NCBI GenBank assembly: GCA_963787005.1
Contig: CAWBBX010000130.1
Span: 3,490-67,489, forward strand
Direction: 5' to 3'
Length of the DNA: 64,000 nucleotides
Origin: FEN-1297 sp963787005
Lineage (GTDB): Bacteria; Bacteroidota; Ignavibacteria; Ignavibacteriales; Ignavibacteriaceae
In this document: positions 40,281-48,645 of the stretch, in pieces
Layout of the letters: each line of letters begins with the position of its first letter
Position numbering within the stretch: position 1 is the first letter of the stretch
The notes under the pieces: generated by a model
What the model saw: the letters and a program-made list of their open reading frames with translations, nothing else
Told to the model about the DNA's origin: nothing
Database searches by the model: none
Position numbers and translations under genes: made by a program

Positions 40281-41609
40281 TTATTTTAAAAAGATAATTT
40301 TCCGAACTTGCAAATCTTCCCCGTACTTTAAACTAACAAGATAAATTCCCGAAGCGGCGCGCCCGACTTTTTCACTTTGCCCGGACCAGCGAACCGTATG
40401 AACGCCCGGATTTTCAATATCGTTGATCAATGTCTGAACCGGCGAACCGAGTACATCATATATTTCAATAACAACTTTACCTGTGTGCGGCAGGGAATAT
40501 TGAATTGTCGTACTCGGGTTAAAAGGATTAGGAAATATTTTCAGCTCAAACTGCGTAACAATATTTTTCCCTCTACTTACCAAAGTAGGATTTATCCCTA
40601 AAAACGCGTCCAGCGCTGCAGTAGGTTCCTTTGTTACCGGATCCCACGCTCCCAAATTGTATCCATGCCAGTCATAACACTCAGGCTCCCAATAAAACAC
40701 TCCCAGGCCTCCCGCGGATTTTGTTTTTGCAATCAAATCCAGAAGATAATGATTTGCCTCAACCGGCTTGTCGTAGGGATAGCCTGCTTCACAAACCATT
40801 ACTCTTGTATTATACCTTGCGATCATATCCTTCATAGTTATCAGCGCAAGACTATCGTCATCGGCCCACGACAATTTTGCCCAATAAGGATATACCGACA
40901 TTCCTATTATATCCCATTCGGCACCGTGACTCTTCAGGCCGTCGAAAATTGTTCTAAAGAGTTCATCTTTATGCCCGTCCTCCAGATGAATAACAACCTG
41001 TATCGTACTGTCAACTGATTTAACCGCATTATATCCGCTCTTTATCAACCGGGCAAAATTATCCATATTTGAAGGAGCCGCGCCGTCGGGCCATAACATT
41101 CCGTGCCCGACCTCATTACCCAGCTGCACCCACTCAGGAACAACACCGAGCGTTTTAAGTGTATCCAGAACACTGTACACATGGTTATAAACATCTTGCT
41201 GCAATTGAGGAAAAGAATCGTCCGCCCAAGCGGCAGGTTTTGTCTGGTGCCCCGGGTCCGCCCACGTATCGCTGAAATGAAAATCCAGCATGATCTTAAA
41301 TCCCATACTGTCGGCTATGAAAGATTTACGCACGATATCTTTTATGCCGTTGTATCCTTCCGCCGGGTTTACCCAAACCCTAAATCGTAATGCGTTTATT
41401 CCTTTTTCCTTTAAAATTTCCAGGCAATTTTTTTTAACGCCTGAATTATCTTTAAATACGTATCCGGAGTCTTCCATTTCCGTCAGCCAGCTTACATCGG
41501 CACCGTTTGCAAACTGAGCTTTTGCCGGCTGGGATTCTGATAGAAATAGTATAATAAAAAATAGGATAATCAATTGAATTTGATTTAATGATCTTGAGTC
41601 TTTTTCCAT
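40281..41609 (-). CDS. Arabinogalactan endo-beta-1,4-galactanase (GH53), type IX-secreted
   Basis: 442 residues. Signal peptide (IILFFIILFLSESQPAKAQ), then a GH53 TIM barrel. Acid/base Glu is in VPEWVQLGNEVGHGMLWPDG (near residue 165) and the nucleophile in RVMVCEAGYPYDKP (near 260). A type IX sorting domain follows (IFPNPFNPSTTIQYSLPHTG ... GIYLVSLKYGED...KIIFLK). It cleaves beta-1,4-galactan side chains of pectin outside the cell, releasing galactose oligomers for galK/galT upstream. No beta-galactosidase is in the window, so the oligomers must be finished elsewhere. Confidence 0.93.
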   Translation of the reverse strand: MEKDSRSLNQIQLIILFFIILFLSESQPAKAQFANGADVSWLTEMEDSGYVFKDNSGVKKNCLEILKEKGINALRFRVWVNPAEGYNGIKDIVRKSFIADSMGFKIMLDFHFSDTWADPGHQTKPAAWADDSFPQLQQDVYNHVYSVLDTLKTLGVVPEWVQLGNEVGHGMLWPDGAAPSNMDNFARLIKSGYNAVKSVDSTIQVVIHLEDGHKDELFRTIFDGLKSHGAEWDIIGMSVYPYWAKLSWADDDSLALITMKDMIARYNTRVMVCEAGYPYDKPVEANHYLLDLIAKTKSAGGLGVFYWEPECYDWHGYNLGAWDPVTKEPTAALDAFLGINPTLVSRGKNIVTQFELKIFPNPFNPSTTIQYSLPHTGKVVIEIYDVLGSPVQTLINDIENPGVHTVRWSGQSEKVGRAASGIYLVSLKYGEDLQVRKIIFLK

Positions 41610-41669
41610 TGTCCGGATAAGTATTTTATAGTTTAAACTGCCGGTTATTTTACTTATGACAAGTGCTTA

Positions 41670-41683
41670 GTATAATATTATAC
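41670..41683. promoter_or_regulatory. 14-bp perfect palindrome upstream of the galactanase
   Basis: GTATAATATTATAC, self-complementary, 60 bases upstream of the galactanase start. It contains TATAAT on both strands, so it could be a -10 region or a regulator site. Confidence 0.35.
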
Positions 41684-41827
41684 AAGATAATACTTATAAT
41701 TATAATTTTGGAGACTGGTTATAAATATAGGAATTTGCTTAGTTTTGCAAATAAGAAGGGTACCGGGAAATTAGTATCTCGATGAGCTCTGAATTTAAGA
41801 TAATATACTGAGGAATAGTTGAGTTAT

Positions 41828-42892
41828 TTATCTTTTCTTATTTGTTTTACCGTAGTGAACCGTCGAAAGCTTTCTCAGAACCTTTGCGCTGTACTCGGGA
41901 GTTATGTCGCGCTGAGGTTCGGCCAGCATTTCATAACCGACCATAAATTTCTTAATGCTTGCCGATCTTAACAGCGGCGGATAAAAGTGCATGTGAAAAT
42001 GCCATTCCGCATGTTCCTTACCGTCCGTCGGCGACTGATGAATACCCGACGAATACGGGAACCAAGTCCGGAAAAGATTATCGTACTTAACGGTTATCTT
42101 TTTTAAGATATTCGCAAATCCTTTTACTTCTCTTGAATTAAAATTCAAAATATTAGAAACTCTCCTCTTCGAAATTATCATTATCTCGAAAGGCCATACA
42201 GCCCAAAAAGGGACGAGTGCGGTAAACGTATCGTTCTCATAAACGATCCGTTCTTTTAATCTTCTTTCCTTCTTCAGATAATCTGAGAGCATACTCCTGC
42301 CGTGCTTATTATAATATTGACGAAACCTGGCCGTCTCCTTTGCAGGTTCCATCGGAACACTTTCCTGCGCCCAGATCTGGCAGTGCGGATGGGGATTGCT
42401 GTTTCCCATCATCGCGCCTTTGTTCTCGAATATCTGCACATGCTTGATAAACTTCTTTGAACCGAGCTCTTTAAATTCCTTCCGCCATGTTTTAATCACA
42501 TTAACAATATCTTTCTCTTTCATCTCCGCCAGAGTCAGATCGTGGCGCGGCGAAAAATTTACTACCCTGCATATTCCTTTTTCACTTTTCGAGGTCAATA
42601 ATTCATCTCTCGATTCACTTGCAGCAGGAATATCTTCCAATATAGCTGAAAAATCATTTGTAAAAACGAATGTGCTCTTATAATCCGGATTCACCTCACC
42701 ATTCGCCCTAATATTCCCGGGACACAAATAACAGTCCGGTTCATAACTGCGCCTCCTATCCCGTTTACTATGAGCCACTTCGCCCTGCCACGGCCGATTT
42801 GTCCGGTGCGGCGATACAAGCACCCACTCGCCGGTTAATATATTTTTTCGCCTGTGGGGATATTTATTAATTTCTGAGTTTTGCATTTTCAT
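41828..42892 (-). CDS. galT: Galactose-1-phosphate uridylyltransferase
   Basis: 354 residues. Leloir pathway: galactose 1-phosphate plus UDP-glucose to UDP-galactose plus glucose 1-phosphate. Active-site HxHxQxW is seen as HPHCQIW (168-174), preceded by MMGNSNP; zinc-site Cys pair CYLC is at about residues 54-57. Its start overlaps the end of galK by 26 bases, so the two are translationally coupled. Start ATG 42892; MKMQNSEINK with a second ATG two codons in. Confidence 0.96.
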   Translation of the reverse strand: MKMQNSEINKYPHRRKNILTGEWVLVSPHRTNRPWQGEVAHSKRDRRRSYEPDCYLCPGNIRANGEVNPDYKSTFVFTNDFSAILEDIPAASESRDELLTSKSEKGICRVVNFSPRHDLTLAEMKEKDIVNVIKTWRKEFKELGSKKFIKHVQIFENKGAMMGNSNPHPHCQIWAQESVPMEPAKETARFRQYYNKHGRSMLSDYLKKERRLKERIVYENDTFTALVPFWAVWPFEIMIISKRRVSNILNFNSREVKGFANILKKITVKYDNLFRTWFPYSSGIHQSPTDGKEHAEWHFHMHFYPPLLRSASIKKFMVGYEMLAEPQRDITPEYSAKVLRKLSTVHYGKTNKKR

Positions 42893-44051
42893 TCCGATTA
42901 ATGATATGGGTGCCGCCGCTTATTCCGCTGATATATACTTTAGCTTCAATTCCGAATTCTTCTTTATATTTCTGCAAAACGTGTTTGCTTACCGATTCTA
43001 TGGCATCGTTCTTTATCAGGTTAATCGTGCATCCGCCGAATCCGCCCCCCATCATTCTTGAGCCGTAAATGTCGGGATTGTCTTTTGTGAGATCGACTAA
43101 ATAATCCAGTTCCGCGCAGCTGACTTCGTAATCCATGCTTAAGCCTTCGTGCGTTTTATACATAAGCGAGCCGAAAGTCTTAAGATCGTGCTTTTCAAGC
43201 GACTCGCACGCGGAAAGCAACCTGTCATTTTCTTCTACAACGTATTTACATCTTCTATAAATAACATCATCAAGTTTAGATTTATATTCACACAGTAAAT
43301 TGATTGAAACGTCCCGCAGACTTTCAACCCGCGGATGATCTTTCTGAATAATCCTAACTCCATCGCCGCATTCTTTTCTTCTCCGGTTATATTCGGAAGA
43401 TGCCAGGGAGTGAGAAACACATGTGTCGAATAAAACAATCGACAGATTATCATACTCAAACGGGAAGTAGCTGTACTCCAGCGACCGGCAATCGATGCGC
43501 AGAACATTTCCCTTCTTGCCGAAAATATTTATGTACTGATCCATAATGCCGCAGTTAACTCCCACGAATTCATTCTCGGCTTTCTGAGCAATTTTAACCA
43601 TAGAAAGCTTGTCGATATTTAAATCGAAGATATAGTTAAGCGCAAAAGTAAGTCCGGCCTCAAGCGCCGCTGATGAAGACAGGCCTGCGCCGATGGGTAT
43701 GTCGCCTCCGAAGATACAATTGAATCCGGATAGTTCGTATCCGGCTTTTGTAAGCTGATCAACTACCCCAATCAGATAATTCGGCCAGCCTTTATCAGAT
43801 TTCCGAAGATCATCTATTTTAAAATCAAAACTGTCGTTCATATCGGCGGCTATCAATCGGCACCTTCCGTCGTCGCGCGGCGAGACAGCTAAATAAATAG
43901 CCTTATCGATTGCGGCCGGCAAAACAAAGCCCATGTTGTAATCCGTATGCTCGCCAATTAAGTTTACTCTTCCCGGAGAGCGAAATAAAACAGGATTTCC
44001 TCCGATATTTTCTTCGAACATCTTTACTATTTTATTTAATCCGGACATCAT
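42867..44051 (-). CDS. galK: Galactokinase
   Basis: 394-residue GHMP kinase that phosphorylates galactose at C1. Seen: the galactokinase signature GRVNLIGEHTDYNMGFVLPA near residues 23-42, the ATP loop GGDIPIGAGLSSSAALEAGL near 115, and the C-terminal MGGGFGGCTINL near 340. Overlaps galT. Upstream in the same direction lie a small membrane protein and a sugar symporter, then a LacI regulator, so the group reads as galactose uptake and entry into glycolysis. Confidence 0.96.
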   Translation of the reverse strand: MMSGLNKIVKMFEENIGGNPVLFRSPGRVNLIGEHTDYNMGFVLPAAIDKAIYLAVSPRDDGRCRLIAADMNDSFDFKIDDLRKSDKGWPNYLIGVVDQLTKAGYELSGFNCIFGGDIPIGAGLSSSAALEAGLTFALNYIFDLNIDKLSMVKIAQKAENEFVGVNCGIMDQYINIFGKKGNVLRIDCRSLEYSYFPFEYDNLSIVLFDTCVSHSLASSEYNRRRKECGDGVRIIQKDHPRVESLRDVSINLLCEYKSKLDDVIYRRCKYVVEENDRLLSACESLEKHDLKTFGSLMYKTHEGLSMDYEVSCAELDYLVDLTKDNPDIYGSRMMGGGFGGCTINLIKNDAIESVSKHVLQKYKEEFGIEAKVYISGISGGTHIINRNENAKLRN

Positions 44052-44164
44052 AAAATCCTGGTACTAGTTGATACCTTAAGAAGTTGAAACTTGAAAGAAT
44101 GGAGTAATGGAATATTGGGAGATTTCTTATAAATGATTTTTCACAAGTTCGGCTATGCTTCCAA

Positions 44165-44235
44165 TACTCCATTACTCCAATTACTCCAATACTCCAATAC
44201 TCCATTACTCCATTACTCCATTACTCCGTCACTCC
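44165..44235 (-). repeat. 8-bp tandem microsatellite, about nine copies
   Basis: Plus-strand unit ATTACTCC (variants AATACTCC, GTCACTCC). The minus strand, which is the transcribed one here, reads GGAGTAAT repeated, so each unit resembles a Shine-Dalgarno plus ATG. An inverted copy (GGAGTAATGGAATATTGG, 44101-44118) nearby pairs with it. Lies between galK and the small membrane protein gene. Confidence 0.65.
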
Positions 44236-44237
44236 AT

Positions 44238-44441
44238 TTATTCGATCTTCACATTTTTATTTTTAATTACATAAATCAAACCGACTATCACCATAATCGC
44301 TCCCCACCATACGTCGGGATGCGTATCGGCCAGAACCTTCTTATCCGCGGTCGGGTTTATAATAAAATAAATTCCTGTAAGGACTATTATCCCCCCCATT
44401 ATCAATAGTATCAGTCCAACGAAAAACCAGATTGGCTTCAT
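44238..44441 (-). CDS. Small two-helix membrane protein
   Basis: 67 residues with two predicted membrane helices (FFVGLILLIMGGIIVLTGIY, then WWGAIMVIVGLIYVI) separated by a polar loop (NPTADKKVLADTHPDV). Start ATG 44441 has AGGAGATTTTAAA upstream. Sixteen bases after the symporter stop, on the same strand, so probably co-transcribed with it; a small transporter accessory subunit is a guess. I do not recognise the family. Confidence 0.65.
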   Translation of the reverse strand: MKPIWFFVGLILLIMGGIIVLTGIYFIINPTADKKVLADTHPDVWWGAIMVIVGLIYVIKNKNVKIE

Positions 44442-44456
44442 TTTAAAATCTCCTTA

Positions 44457-46118
44457 TTACCAGAAATAAATATTAAGAAAAACAAGGACTACCAACGATA
44501 TAACCGCCCAGAATTCAGGCTTCTTCATCAGCGGAATATCTTTGTTAACATTTTCTTTTGTTAATCCCTTGACTAATCCGACAAGTTCTTCCTTCGGCTT
44601 TTTCTTCGTGAAGAAGCTTATCACTATTGTAACTATGAAGCATATAAGCCATGCCCACCAGGCTCTCCAGAAGTTTGCAGCCATTTCGCTTGAGTGATCC
44701 GACATAGTGATAAAACTCCGGCTGATCCAATCGAACTTAACCGCGATGTAGAGCGTAAACGAAGAGCCCATTCCGGCTACAAGTCCCCAGAAAGCTCCGG
44801 CCGGCGTAATCCATACTATAAACATACCGAGAAGCATGGTGGCGAAGAGCGGCGCGTTAACCCAGGAAAAGATAGCCTGCATATAATCCATTATGCTCGG
44901 AAAACTCATCGCCCAGTATGCGGTGCCGAGACTTAAAATTATACCTACAATTGTTGCGGCTCTTCCCATCCATAATAGATGTGCGTCTGAAGCGTTTTTA
45001 TTTATTACCGATTTATAAATATCGTAGGTCCATACCGTGTTGAAGGCGCTTATATTGCCCGCCTGCCCGGCCATAAAACCGGCAAGCAGAGCCGTAACAC
45101 CGAGACCGACGAGTCCGGTGGGATAATACCGGGCGATGAGCAGCGGCAGAGCGGAGTCGTAATTAATATGCCCCGCGTCGGACAGCAAATGAAATCCGCT
45201 TCCGGGATCGTGAGCTAAAATTAATGCGATGAGTCCGGCGAGCACTACGATAAAAGGCAGCGCCATCTTAAAGAACGAAGCTAGGATCGGTGTCATCCTC
45301 GCGGAGCGAAGATCTTTAGCCGAGAACGCTCTCTGCACCACCAGAAAGTCGGTTGTCCAATAGCCGAACGAGAGAACAAATCCGAGTCCCAGAACAATTC
45401 CTCCCCACGTAACCATCATACCGTTCTGAGTAGGATCTCCGGAAGTAGACCACAAGGTATTGAACGACTGAGGTATCCTCGCGAAGACTTGATGAAATCC
45501 GCCGACTTCAACTACACCGAGTATCGAGACCAAAAACAAACCGAACCATATAAGAAAGAACTGTATTATCTCGGTGAAGATGGCAGACATCAATCCGCTG
45601 AGCGTTACGTAAGCGGCTACCGTAACGGCGGCGGCCCACATGCTAACGTGCCACGACCATCCGAAAAACGTATGAAGCACAAGAGCCATCGCGTAAAGAT
45701 TTATACCGGAAACCAAAAGCGTCATAATAGCGAACGCTATGCCGTTAAGCACCCTTGTCTTCTCGTCGAACCTAAGTTTAAGATAACCGGGCACAGATTT
45801 GATCTTGCTGCTGTAGTAAAAAGGCATCATGTATACACCCAGGAAAAGCATAGCGGGAATTGCGCCGATCCAGTAGAAGTGGGCAACATACATTCCGTAC
45901 TTAAAAGTATTGCCTGTCATCCCGAGTATTTCGAGAGCACCGAGGTTGGCGGATAGGAAAGCGAGCCCCGCCACCCACGAGCTGTTCTTTCTTCCCGCGA
46001 GGAAGAAGTCCTCTTCACTCTTTGTGAATTTTTTCAGATAGAAACCGATACCGATAACAAAACCGAAGTACACAGCTATGATAAGCCAGTCAACGTAGGA
46101 CAGACCGATTTGTTCCAT
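44457..46118 (-). CDS. Sodium:solute symporter, probable sugar (galactose-type) symporter
   Basis: 553 residues with about 14 helices. Family marks: SEEDFFLAGRKNSSWVAGLA near residue 33, SANLGALEILGMTGNTFKYG near 55 (the SGLT-like NxxGxE-type core), and a long C-terminal helix. Na+-driven import. Immediately followed by the small membrane protein and galK, so galactose is the likely substrate. Distinct from the frameshifted SSS member at 14883, and not adjacent to it. Confidence 0.9.
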   Translation of the reverse strand: MEQIGLSYVDWLIIAVYFGFVIGIGFYLKKFTKSEEDFFLAGRKNSSWVAGLAFLSANLGALEILGMTGNTFKYGMYVAHFYWIGAIPAMLFLGVYMMPFYYSSKIKSVPGYLKLRFDEKTRVLNGIAFAIMTLLVSGINLYAMALVLHTFFGWSWHVSMWAAAVTVAAYVTLSGLMSAIFTEIIQFFLIWFGLFLVSILGVVEVGGFHQVFARIPQSFNTLWSTSGDPTQNGMMVTWGGIVLGLGFVLSFGYWTTDFLVVQRAFSAKDLRSARMTPILASFFKMALPFIVVLAGLIALILAHDPGSGFHLLSDAGHINYDSALPLLIARYYPTGLVGLGVTALLAGFMAGQAGNISAFNTVWTYDIYKSVINKNASDAHLLWMGRAATIVGIILSLGTAYWAMSFPSIMDYMQAIFSWVNAPLFATMLLGMFIVWITPAGAFWGLVAGMGSSFTLYIAVKFDWISRSFITMSDHSSEMAANFWRAWWAWLICFIVTIVISFFTKKKPKEELVGLVKGLTKENVNKDIPLMKKPEFWAVISLVVLVFLNIYFW

Positions 46119-46274
46119 TTAACCCTCGTTTTAGGTTATGCAAATAGAATTAAGATTTATTGAGTTTTCAAAGCCGGTAAACATGAAGTCGAAGCAATCT
46201 AAGCAACACCTGTTTTTACGAACAGACACTATTAAAATTGTACTTCAAATAAATTTGTCAATAATTAATACGAC

Positions 46275-47282
46275 TCAAGTTGAGCCTCTAATTATAAGCT
46301 TCGTGTCCAACGTTATCATCTTTGCGCAGGTTAATTTTTTACCGTTCTCGATCATGCCGATAAGTATCTCGGCAGCTTTCTTTCCCATTTCAAATGAAGG
46401 CTGATCTACAGTAGTAAGAGGAGGATCCACCATGCTGGTTATTTTATTATTTGAAAATCCCACGATACCTATATCATCCGGAATTTTTAATCCGGCTTCG
46501 CGTATTCTCTGATAAGCGCCGATAGCGACGGGATCGTTAACAGCAAATACGGCATCGGGTACAACATTATTCTTAAGCAGGCAGTCCATTGCATCGTAGC
46601 CGTCGTTTTCATGCAGTCCGCCGTAATGCACAAGATCTTTGTTAAAAGGTATGCCCGCTTTCTTCAATGCTTCCTTATATCCGCCGAGGCGCTGCAGGCA
46701 TATATCAAGATCTTTAGGACCACCGAAGTGCGCTATTTTTTTATAGCCTTTATTGACGAGATAGGTAACTGCTTCGAACGCACTTTTGCAGTCATCTATA
46801 ACAACCTTGTTGGCCGATATATCTTTGCATACACGGTCAAAGAATACTAATGGTATACCTCTGTCTATTACACTTTGGAAATGTCCGCTGTTCTTCGTGT
46901 CCTGAGAGATCGAAGCGACAATACCTGCCACCCTCTGCTGAACCAAAGCGTTCGTGTTTATCACTTCCCTTTCGAAGCTCTCATTAGATTGACACACAAT
47001 TATTGTATATCCCGAATGATATGCTACGTCTTCAATTCCGCTGATCGCGGAAGAAAAAAAGTCGTGCTTAATTTCCGGAACAATTACACCGATAATAGTT
47101 GTTCTATTGTTTTTCAGGCTTTGGGCGATAGGGTTGGGTTTATAATTGAATTCTTTAGCGATCTTTTTAACCTTCATTTTGGTTTCAGTTTTTATATCGG
47201 GATGATCGCTGAGAGCCCTGGAAACCGTGGAGGGGGAAATTCCCAGTTTTTTCGCTATGTCGGTAATTGTTGTGTGTTTCAT
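46275..47282 (-). CDS. LacI-family transcriptional regulator
   Basis: 335 residues from ATG 47282 (the longer reading adds a non-conserved lead). LacI helix-turn-helix: TTITDIAKKLGISPSTVSRA (residues 3-22) and hinge NNRTTIIGVIVPEI near 57, followed by the periplasmic-binding-like sugar-sensing core. It sits directly upstream of the galactose symporter, on the same strand, and has a direct-repeat operator in its own promoter. Its ligand is most likely a galactose or galacto-oligosaccharide signal, by position only. Confidence 0.93.
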   Translation of the reverse strand: MKHTTITDIAKKLGISPSTVSRALSDHPDIKTETKMKVKKIAKEFNYKPNPIAQSLKNNRTTIIGVIVPEIKHDFFSSAISGIEDVAYHSGYTIIVCQSNESFEREVINTNALVQQRVAGIVASISQDTKNSGHFQSVIDRGIPLVFFDRVCKDISANKVVIDDCKSAFEAVTYLVNKGYKKIAHFGGPKDLDICLQRLGGYKEALKKAGIPFNKDLVHYGGLHENDGYDAMDCLLKNNVVPDAVFAVNDPVAIGAYQRIREAGLKIPDDIGIVGFSNNKITSMVDPPLTTVDQPSFEMGKKAAEILIGMIENGKKLTCAKMITLDTKLIIRGST

Positions 47283-47289
47283 AATTACA

Positions 47290-47339
47290 AACGTTTGCGG
47301 TAACGTTTGCAATATACATTTTGGAAAATAAATTGTCAA
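47290..47339 (-). promoter_or_regulatory. Promoter and tandem operator of the LacI gene
   Basis: Minus strand: TTGACA at 47334-47339, exactly 17 bases, TATATT at 47311-47316, then two direct repeats of GCAAACGTT (47302-47310 and 47290-47298) 12 bases apart. GCAAACG is a typical LacI-family half-site; two such sites over the start point argue for autorepression. Confidence 0.75.
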
Positions 47340-47652
47340 GATTTTTTTCTTTTAACCGGCCTTTTAGGAATTCCCGGTTTAATTTGCACTCATCTTTTAG
47401 CTTAAGGCACCCTCCTCTATTCTATTATATAGGGCTATAATTCCCCGCATTTGACCTGCCCTACACGTATTTGATTATTATAGAAGTTATATTTATTATT
47501 GAATCGGTTCAAATATCTATTGAACTTTAAGCGATTCCCGCTTTTAATTATTTATACGGCCTACGAAAATTATAGCACGGAACTCTAAATTTATCGCGGG
47601 TTTACTTCTCCGGAACATTGTTCTTTAATCCCAAAAATAAAAGGGTTTTTTA
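47340..47652. other. Divergent intergenic region between lacI and the mannonate genes
   Basis: 313 bp, no coding signal. GAATCG at 47501-47506 and CGATTC at 47532-47537 are inverted and enclose a second inverted pair TTCAA (47508-47512)/TTGAA (47520-47524), a plausible operator for the uronate genes. A weak plus-strand promoter may be TTGAAC at 47520-47525 with TTTAAT 17 bases further on. Confidence 0.4.
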
Positions 47653-48480
47653 ATGAGCTATTTGAATTCGATATTTAATCTTCAAGATAAGGTGGCGGTT
47701 ATTACCGGCGGAAGCGGAGTTATAGGATCTGCCATAGCAAAGGGATTATTGATGACCGGCGCAAAAGTTGTAATAATGGGCACAAGCGACGAAAAACTGA
47801 ATCTTAAATTAGACGAACTCAAAGAATCGGGCGGTAGAGAAGTCATCGGTCTAAAATGCAATGTACTTGACGAGGAAAACCTCAGAGAGATAAACGAAAA
47901 AATTATAGACAAATTTAAACGAATAGATATTCTGATCAACGCCGCCGGGGGCAACATACCGGAAGCCACTCTAAGGCTCGATCAAAATATTTTCGATATG
48001 AAGATAAAGGATTTTAATAAGGTAACCGATCTTAACTTCAACGGTACGGTTCTGCCCATACTCGTCTTCGGGAAGTCAATGGCGGCGCAAAAGAGCGGCT
48101 CCATTATAAATATTTCTTCTATGGCCACTCAAAGAGCGATTACCAGGGTTGCCGGGTATTCGGCTGCTAAAGCTGCTGTGGATAATTTCACAATGTGGCT
48201 GGCCGTAGAAGTGGCTCTTAAATTCGGAGACGGAATTCGGGTGAATGCTCTTGCGCCGGGATTTCTGCTGACGGAACAAAACAAACGGCTGCTAACCAAC
48301 GAAGACGGCTGTCTTACTGAAAGAGGAGAAAGGATCATTGGACTCACGCCGTTTAAAAGGTTCGGTGATCCGGATGAACTTATCGGCCCCGCGCTTTGGC
48401 TCGCGAGTGACGCTTCAAAATTTGTAACCGGCACAATAATACCGGTCGACGGAGGGTTCAGCGCGTTCAGCGGAATCTGA
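47653..48480 (+). CDS. SDR-type D-mannonate oxidoreductase (fructuronate reductase)
   Basis: 275-residue short-chain dehydrogenase. Seen: VAVITGGSGVIGSAIAKGL (residues about 14-32), NAAGGNIPEATL near 98, SSMATQRAITRVAGYSAAKA near 154 with the Tyr/Lys pair, and NALAPGFLLTEQNKRLL near 198. The GGNIP segment and C-terminal length match SDR mannonate oxidoreductases, which convert fructuronate to mannonate with NADH. It directly precedes mannonate dehydratase, and a hexuronate transporter lies further along, so glucuronate catabolism fits. The alternative is a gluconate 5-dehydrogenase-like SDR. Confidence 0.85.
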   Translation: MSYLNSIFNLQDKVAVITGGSGVIGSAIAKGLLMTGAKVVIMGTSDEKLNLKLDELKESGGREVIGLKCNVLDEENLREINEKIIDKFKRIDILINAAGGNIPEATLRLDQNIFDMKIKDFNKVTDLNFNGTVLPILVFGKSMAAQKSGSIINISSMATQRAITRVAGYSAAKAAVDNFTMWLAVEVALKFGDGIRVNALAPGFLLTEQNKRLLTNEDGCLTERGERIIGLTPFKRFGDPDELIGPALWLASDASKFVTGTIIPVDGGFSAFSGI

Positions 48481-48482
48481 GG

Positions 48483-48590
48483 ATGCATGAAAGCATGGTT
48501 GCATGGCATAAATCTTAGCTCATGCAGCCATGCTTCGCGAGGCGCAACATGCGTTCATGCTCACATGCAATCATGCTGCATAACTTTAGA
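48483..48590. repeat. CATG-rich inverted-repeat array between the two mannonate genes
   Basis: AAGCATGGTTGCATG (48491-48505) is nearly complementary to CATGCAGCCATGCTT (48521-48535), one mismatch, 15-base loop. A third arm of the same theme, CATGCAATCATGC, lies at about 48565-48580. The pattern GCATG/CATGC recurs about eight times over 108 bases. It lies within the uxuB-uxuA gap and would form a strong hairpin in the mRNA. Not recognised. Confidence 0.6.
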
Positions 48591-48645
48591 AAATTATTAA
48601 TTTAAGGAGTTAGTTTTCTTTTGCGTGAAACGGAGATTGTAATCG

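Noticed and set aside
40081..41700. Shared operator upstream of the second IclR gene and the galactanase (ACRAGAT...ACTTATAA)
   Set aside because: Only two short, unevenly spaced matches in AT-rich DNA; not above chance by eye.
44165..44235. Possible CRISPR-like array
   Set aside because: The unit is 8 bp with no spacers between copies; it is a microsatellite.
48076..48509. Minus-strand open frames over the mannonate oxidoreductase
   Set aside because: Antisense shadows of a clear SDR gene, with no start signals or recognisable motifs.
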